Part shown: positions 58,846-64,000 of the stretch, one piece after another
Layout: every line of letters begins with the position of its first letter
How positions within the stretch are numbered: position 1 is the first letter of the stretch
Assembly: GCA_034359265.1 (NCBI GenBank)
Contig: CP136890.1
Coordinates: 32,158,501 to 32,222,500, forward strand
Direction: 5' to 3'
Source: Canna indica
Taxonomy: Eukaryota > Streptophyta > Magnoliopsida > Zingiberales > Cannaceae
DNA length: 64,000 nt
The notes under the pieces: model-generated
Told to the model about the DNA's origin: nothing
Seen by the model: only the letters and a program-made list of their open reading frames with translations
The model's database searches: none
Position numbers and translations under genes: made by a program

Positions 58846-59204
58846 TTAATTCGTATAGCTCTTGACATCTTTGGGAAGAAATTTGATATCTTGATTCTTT
58901 TACTACAAGCTTGAGATCTAATTTTACTACAAGCTTGGTTGTGTGATGAGATCATTTTACTACAAGCTTGATTCTTTTGAAATTTTGGTTTATGTTGAAA
59001 GCTGCGGCAGTGAAGGAAATTCTGTTTACAAATGGTGGAATGAGCTGCGTCTCAGATTATGTTCTTCCTCCTATCAATGGCCCAAAGGCTTTCCTTCAAC
59101 TTCTACGAGTTGCTGAAAAGAACTAACATGCATATACTCAATATTTACTTCAATTAAAGACTTTTTGATTGAGACTACTTTAATTAATCATAACAGTTTT
59201 TTTA

Positions 59205-59935
59205 GGGATAATAGACAAAAAATTCATAAGATTTGAAGAAATTTTGTTCTACTCGCGTTTTAAAAATTCTCCTATAAATGCACAATATTTACATTCGTTT
59301 ATGTCATCTATCAAATCGTCAAGCGCCATCTCAAATAAGCGCTGACTTGGAAGAAAACGACGCTCGCGTGGCTGATGACTTCACTTTTTTTTCTCTCTTT
59401 TCTCTTCTTCCTCCCAAGATCCATCTTTTTCTCTACCTTCTCTTCTTCCTCCTCCCAATGACCTCACATTTTTCCTCTCCTTCTCCTACACCTCCGCTAT
59501 CGCTACCTCAACTCCGCTGCAACAACAATGTTGCTTCTTTCCTTCTCCTTCCCCCACCGCTGACACTGCTTCTTCCCAGTACCGCAGCGAGAAGATGGCC
59601 ACCTCGACCTTGCATTGCCGAATGCCAGCATCGATGCACTAGCTAGTACAACTTGTTCCCCGGGCCACATCGACTGGCCGGTTGGCCCATTAAGAAGGGC
59701 TTCACGTTCATCTCCACCAACCGGTCGTACAACAGCAAGGCGAGGGACTTCTTCTTGTCCACGCCACGGTGGCTGAGGAACACGTCTCATGACCAAGAGG
59801 CCATGACGACCTTCCTCGTTGAGCTTGCCACCATCACCCTCCTCGCCTGGCGGCTTCCTCCTCGCATGACCGCAATGGCTCCTCTCCATTTCCATCACTA
59901 GCGCTTGTCGCCAGTAGACAAACATCAGATTTCTT
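59205..59935 (-). mobile_element. Mutator-like repeat carrying a TIR-domain fragment (copy 1)
   Basis: Begins GGGATAATAGAC and shares its first 150 bp with 60042-60230. On the minus strand, 59655-59800 reads DVFLSHRGVDKKKSLALLLY then DRLVEMNVKPFL, which matches the start of TIR-domain proteins (DVFxSHRGxDTK...LxxxLxxxxVxxFLD). Further minus-strand sequence at 59585-59625 (GNARSRW region) matches the copy at 63310-63350. A stop precedes DVFL. The right terminus is missing; the sequence runs into the ATAAT microsatellite. Confidence 0.55.
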
Positions 59936-59940
59936 GTAAA

Positions 59941-60041
59941 GTAATATAATATAATATAATATAATATAATATAATATAATATAATATAATATAATATAAT
60001 ATAATATAATATAATATAATATAATATAATATAATATAATA
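59941..60041. repeat. (ATAAT)n microsatellite
   Basis: About 20 perfect ATAAT units in a row, ending directly at the left end of the next Mutator-like element. Confidence 0.95.
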
Positions 60042-60456
60042 GGGATAATAGACTAAAAAATCACAAGTTTGCAGAAATTTTACGTTCTACCCGCGTTTTC
60101 AAATTTCGCCTGTAAATGCACAATATTTACTTCCGTTTATGTCATCTACCAAATCATCACGCGTCGTCTCAACTTAGCTGACGTGGAGGAAAATGGTGCT
60201 TGTGTGGCCTGATAGCTTCATACATGGTCTACCATCCATAACTCCACTACCACGGCCTCGACGAACTACGTAGAGCAGCGAGCGAGCAATGAGCGATCAG
60301 TGACTTGAAGTGGTGGTAGTGTTAGTGTTGTGTGTGCGATAGAGAGATCGCCATATATGGGCGACCAAAGAGCTCCGCTGCTCCTTGCTCTGTTGCTCGC
60401 CGACGTCGTCCCGTCCAACACAGCTCTCGCCTCCTCTCCGAAGTAGATGGCTACCA

Positions 60457-60735
60457 TCACAGCTCCTCACTCTCCAGAATAGCACAGATCGCCATGGGCT
60501 CCAGCACAGCTCCTCGCTCTCCGCCGCAAGTGCCCACGTATGAGTCGCAAGGGTCCAACGAACGCGGGAGCACCTTGCCTACCCCGAAGTCGGCGAGCTT
60601 GACCTCGCCGACAACGTTGATGAGGAGACTAGCGGGCTTAATGTCATCGTGCACGATCTAGCTGGAGTGGATCTTAGCGAGGCCGAGTAGGGCCTAGCGG
60701 GCAACGACCGCGAGAGCGAGCTCTGGTATGGGGCA
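60457..60735 (-). pseudogene. captured MAP kinase kinase fragment
   Basis: Minus-strand translation gives ALAVVAR, stop, ALLGLAKIHSS, stop, [14 protein letters not shown] (catalytic loop, with the usual HRDIKP changed to HDDIKP), [15 protein letters not shown] (DFG motif) and [14 protein letters not shown] (activation loop). The order and spacing match plant MKKs, most like the MKK7/9 group. It covers only the middle of the kinase domain. The altered HRD arginine and stops show it is not functional. Confidence 0.75.
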
Positions 60736-60789
60736 ACGACCACAACGACGGAGTAGAGCATCTAGGGACACGATGTTCATTTGGTTAAT

Positions 60790-61268
60790 GTTCATGTTCT
60801 CGGTATGGCTTCATGGTGTTGAACAGGATGCCCAAGAGAAGCCATTCAGTCCTTCAACAGGATGAGGAAGCTAGGTGTTGAACCAGATGAGATGACTTTT
60901 TCTAGTGTTATATCAGCTTGTTCGTAGTTGGGGAACTTGAGATTTGGATTGTGGATTGAAGAGAATATCCGCATGATGGGGATTGAATTAGATGATCATT
61001 TGAGCACTGCTCTTATAAATTTATATTTAAAGTGTGGGGGAATTGACAGAGCCTTTGAACTGTTCGGTGAATTGAGGAAGAGAGATTTAGTGTCATCTAG
61101 TGCAATGATCTTGGGTCGTGGTATCAATGGGAGAGCCAATGATGTAGTCAGATTGTTTAAGGAGATGTTGGATGAAAATATTTCCCCAAATGCAGTGACT
61201 TTTGTTGGGCTTCTTACGGCATGATTTGGTTGAGGAAGGTCGTAAATGTTTTGCTTCCATGTCTAAAT
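60790..61268 (+). pseudogene. captured pentatricopeptide-repeat (PPR) fragment
   Basis: Plus-strand translation: AIQSFNRMRKLGVEPDEMTF, SSVISACS, stop, LGNLRFGLWIEENIRMMGIE, DDHLSTALINLYLKCGGIDR, AFELFGELRKRDLVSSSAMI, LGRGINGRANDVVRLFKEML, SPNAVTFVGLLTA, then after a frameshift GLVEEGRKCFASMSKL. These are consecutive L/S/P motifs of a PLS-class PPR protein (organelle RNA editing family). One in-frame TAG (about 60926) and a frameshift near 61222. Confidence 0.8.
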
Positions 61269-61670
61269 TGAGGAGGAGGAGGAGGAGGAGTGAGAAAAAG
61301 ATGACAGTAGGTGGGATGAAGAAGAGAAGAGAGAGATAAGAGGAAAAATAGGTGACCTCGATTAAGTGAGAGTGAAGATGAAAAATGACTAGATTGACCT
61401 CATAAAGTAGGAGAAAGTTGAGGGCAAAAATGAGATTTCGTAAAGTGGGAGAAAGTGGAGAGCAAAAAGTTATGGGTGGCAGGCCACGTATGAAGCCGTC
61501 AGGCCACGCAAGCGTCGTTTTCCTTCATGTCAGCTAAGTTGAGATGGCGCGTGATGATTTGGTAGATGACATAAACGGAAGTAAATATTGTGCATTTACA
61601 TGCAAAATTTGAAAACACAGATAGAACGTAAAATTTCTACAAACCTTGTGATTTTTTAGTCTATTATCGC

Positions 61671-61738
61671 TATATAATAATATACACTATAATATTATAT
61701 TATATGTAATATAAAATAATATAATACAATATAATATA
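61671..61738. repeat. degenerate AT pentanucleotide tract
   Basis: Irregular ATAAT/ATACA-type sequence between two Mutator-like elements. Confidence 0.7.
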
Positions 61739-62937
61739 GGGTTAATTATAAAATATATCCCGACTTTTGATATATTTCCCTAATCTATTCACACTTTCTA
61801 ATTTTACCAATTCAGTACACTACTTTTCGATTTGTTACAAATCTATTCCACCGTCTACTCAGCGTCAACTTTGTCGTCTGAATGCTGACGTGGCTAATAA
61901 TCCCAATCAACATTCAGCCGCGATTTTTTTTAACTTATTTTTTTTCAGCCCCACCAAACCCAATCAACAACATGGTTAATTATAAAATATATCTCGACTT
62001 TTGATATATTTCCCTAATCTATCCCCATTTTATAATTTTCCCAATTCAGTACACAACTTTTCGATTTTTTACAAATCTATCCCACCGTCTACCCAGCGTC
62101 ACCTTTGCAAATTTCAACAGAGAGACGAAGTTCCTCTCTTATGTTGAAAATTTTCTTGTCAAAGCAAAATCTACAACGACAAATCATATTTAATAGTATC
62201 ATCATTGTCGAAAAACTTTACAGTATCATATGAAATCCTACATTTAACAATATCATCACTGATGGGAAATTTCTAGGGTTTATACTAACCATACCAGACG
62301 GAAGGGGGAAGGCGAGTGAGCAGGTAAAATTAATAGAGACATATTAGAGTCGACATGTATGAAGACAGGGAGCACGAAGAGATGCAGGCGACGTCGAGAA
62401 TTGAGAGAAAGGTGATGGCGAGCAGGCGACAAGGTCAGGGAAGAGGTGAGCAGGCGATTTTAAAGGTGGAGTTTTTAAAATTAACTTGTCGTGATTTTTT
62501 TTATTTTTTTTAAGTAAAGTTCGCGTCTGAATGCTGATTGAGATTATCAACCACGTCAGCATTCAGACGGCTAAGTTGACGGTGGGATAGATTTGTAACA
62601 AATCGCAAAATGGTGTACTGAATTGGGAAAATTTTAAAAAGTGAGGATAGATTAGGGAAACACGTCAAAAGTTGAGATATATTTTATAATTAACCCTGTT
62701 GCTAATTGGGTTTGGTGGGACTGGAAAAAATTAAAAAAATCGCGTCTGAACGCTGACTGAGATTATTAGGCATGTCAGCAATGCAACGTCAGCATTCAGA
62801 CGACAAAGTTGACGTTGGATAGATGGTGGGATAGATTTGTAACAAATCGAAAAGTGGTGTACTGGATTGAAAAAGTTAGAAAGTGGGGATAGATTATGGA
62901 AACACGTCAAAAGTTGAGATATATTTGATATTAACTG
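61739..62937. mobile_element. foldback Mutator-like MITE with a second foldback of the same family inside
   Basis: Flanked by identical TATAATATA (61730-61738 and 62938-62946). The outer arms 61739-61970 and 62700-62937 are inverted copies over about 235 bp (GGGTTAATTATAAAATATAT ... ATATATTTGATATTAACTG). Between them sits a second pair of arms of the same family (61973-62110 and about 62550-62696; GGTTAATTATAAAATATATC ... ATTTTATAATTAACCC). A non-repeated core (62110-62540) contains no recognisable gene. Confidence 0.75.
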
Positions 62938-62985
62938 TATAATATAATACAATATAATACAATACAATACAATACAATATATTTT
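62938..62985. repeat. (AATAC)n / ATAAT microsatellite
   Basis: AATATAATAC followed by several AATAC units, directly abutting the MITE end. Confidence 0.85.
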
Positions 62986-63034
62986 ATCATTAAAAATATT
63001 TCATAAATTAAAATTATTATTTTAATATTTTTAT

Positions 63035-63540
63035 ATAAGCTGACGTTGAGGAAAACCGTGCTCGTGTGACCGACGGCTTCATACGCTACTGATAATCCCA
63101 TATTTTTTTTCTCTCTCTTCTCTTCTTCCTCCAAAATGATCCCATTTTTTTCTCTCTTCTCCTACACCTCCACCTTCGCTGCCTCAACTCCGCCGCCCCC
63201 AACAACGACACTGCTTCTCCCCTTCTCCTTTCCCCATCGTCGTCGCCACTCCTTCTCCTTCCCCCACTGTCGTCGACCCTGCTTCTTCGTAGTACAGCGG
63301 CGAGAAGATGGCCACCTCGACCTTGCATTGCCGAATGCCAGCATTAATGGTGCACTCGTACAACTTGTCCCTCGGCTGCATCGACCAGTACGTTGTCCAA
63401 GAAGGGCTTCACGTTCATCTCCACCAGCCGATCATACACCCCCCGATGAGGGACTTCTTTCGTGTCCACTCCGCGGTGGCCGAGGAGCACGTCGCATGAC
63501 CGAGAGGCCAGGACGACCTTCCTCGTCGAGCTCGCACCTC
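63035..63540 (-). mobile_element. Mutator-like repeat carrying a TIR-domain fragment (copy 2)
   Basis: Plus-strand sequence from 63035 (GACGTTGAGGAAAACCGTGC) matches the subterminal part of the repeat at about 59340-59370 and 60190. On the minus strand, 63382-63500 reads CDVLLGHRGVDTKEV, HRGVYDRLVEMNVKPFLDN; 63290-63381 continues MQPRDKLYEC, INAGIRQCKVEVAIFSPLYY. This is the first 70 or so residues of a TIR domain (CDVFxxHRGxDTK; FLDxxxMxPGDKL; I..AIRxCKVxVAxFSPxY), with frame slips. The left TIR is replaced by the microsatellite. Confidence 0.65.
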
Positions 63541-64000
63541 CATGATAAAGTCAGAACTATGGGTATTCTAGTAAACTTGAAGGTCAATGAACGAGGAATT
63601 GGTTATATAGAAGGAAACACCGAATCAGCGGGAGTCGAACTTGATAGTGCATCAAGTCTTCTCCCCACTCGACGATTTCTCCAATGGCAGTCTTGTAATT
63701 TTCACGTCATCGGGACGAGGGGAGAGAGAGAGAGAGGATGAGCCTGCTGGAGTTCCCTTGAGGTCGGTGAACCGTCCTGTTGGAGGAGGCAACGCCGAGG
63801 GCGATGGCGGAAGCGGAGGAGGCTGATGCAGCAGGGTGTTCGACGATAAAGACACGAAGCCGGAGGGCGTTGCGAAGGATGTCATCGTCGTCATGGAGGT
63901 CGTTCTGTTATCAATCTCGGAGGACGGGGCCCCTTAAGCAACGCCGCCGCAGCAGGCGGCGATGGGAAAGGGAAAGGCGAGGCCGAAGCCGAAGCGGAAT
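63541..64000. other. unassigned, GC-rich toward the window end
   Basis: Contains a (GA)n run near 63720 and GC-rich sequence from 63750 with open frames on both strands and no recognisable domain. It may be the start of a gene or retroelement leader continuing past the window. Confidence 0.3.

Larger units (their letters stand above)
60042..61670. mobile_element. Mutator-like element with captured gene fragments (Pack-MULE-like)
   Basis: Left end GGGATAATAGACTAAAAAAT and right end inverted ATTTTTTAGTCTATTATCGC; the inverted ends are similar over about 190 bp (60042-60230 and 61480-61670). Flanks AATATAATA (60033-60041) and TATATAATA (61671-61679) agree at 8 of 9, though both are low-complexity. 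The interior holds an MKK fragment on minus and a PPR fragment on plus, from unrelated genes, which is the hallmark of Pack-MULEs. No transposase. Confidence 0.7.

Overview
This is nuclear DNA of a flowering plant, most likely a monocot. The evidence is plant-specific gene families (class I small heat-shock protein, p24 cargo receptor, group 3 LEA), plant splice sites, strong G/C bias at third codon positions in the sHSP and LEA genes against very AT-rich surroundings, and plant transposon superfamilies throughout. I cannot name the species. Only three host genes look intact; they cover roughly 3 kb of exon. Almost everything else is transposable-element sequence, much of it nested.

Layout. 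0.3-1.45 kb: Ty1/copia gag-protease remnant. 1.55-2.2 kb: intronless class I sHSP with a phased heat-shock-element array and TATA box. 3.1-3.8 kb: small CACTA element. 4.5-16.6 kb: non-coding LTR-retrotransposon debris, dominated by one LTR family in both orientations; one copy is split by a 1.69-kb insertion with a perfect 5-bp target-site duplication (TSD). 16.7-17.0 kb: glucanase-like fragment. 18.2-21.6 kb: four-exon p24 gene on the minus strand. 22.1-23.7 kb: MITEs and foldbacks. 23.7-26.3 kb: gypsy gag remnant with a three-level nest of insertions. 27.5-33.9 kb: more LTR debris, a non-autonomous hAT element with a perfect 8-bp TSD, and two minisatellite-like arrays.

34.2-45.5 kb is a single old LINE split by two DNA transposons: a 4.1-kb hAT (35222-39316) and a 5.3-kb CACTA (40035-45325). 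The LINE reading frame can be followed across both. The CACTA contains a 966-bp tandem duplication and SINE-like units with Pol III boxes. 46.5-48.25 kb: a three-exon LEA gene with a predicted signal peptide and ABRE/RY promoter motifs. 49.0-55.9 kb: a nearly complete Mutator-like element with a perfect 9-bp TSD, a MURA-type transposase, a convergent GRF-zinc-finger remnant, and arrays of GATATC-centred palindromes between them. 59.2-63.5 kb: a family of Mutator-like repeats carrying pieces of host genes (MAP kinase kinase, PPR, TIR domain), next to AT-rich pentanucleotide microsatellites, plus a nested foldback MITE.

The host genes are not functionally linked: heat response, ER-Golgi trafficking and dehydration/seed protection. 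The most informative part of the window is the transposon archaeology and the captured gene fragments. I found no clearly new biological system. The best leads are the TIR-domain and MKK captures, the MULE palindrome arrays and the CACTA duplication junction.
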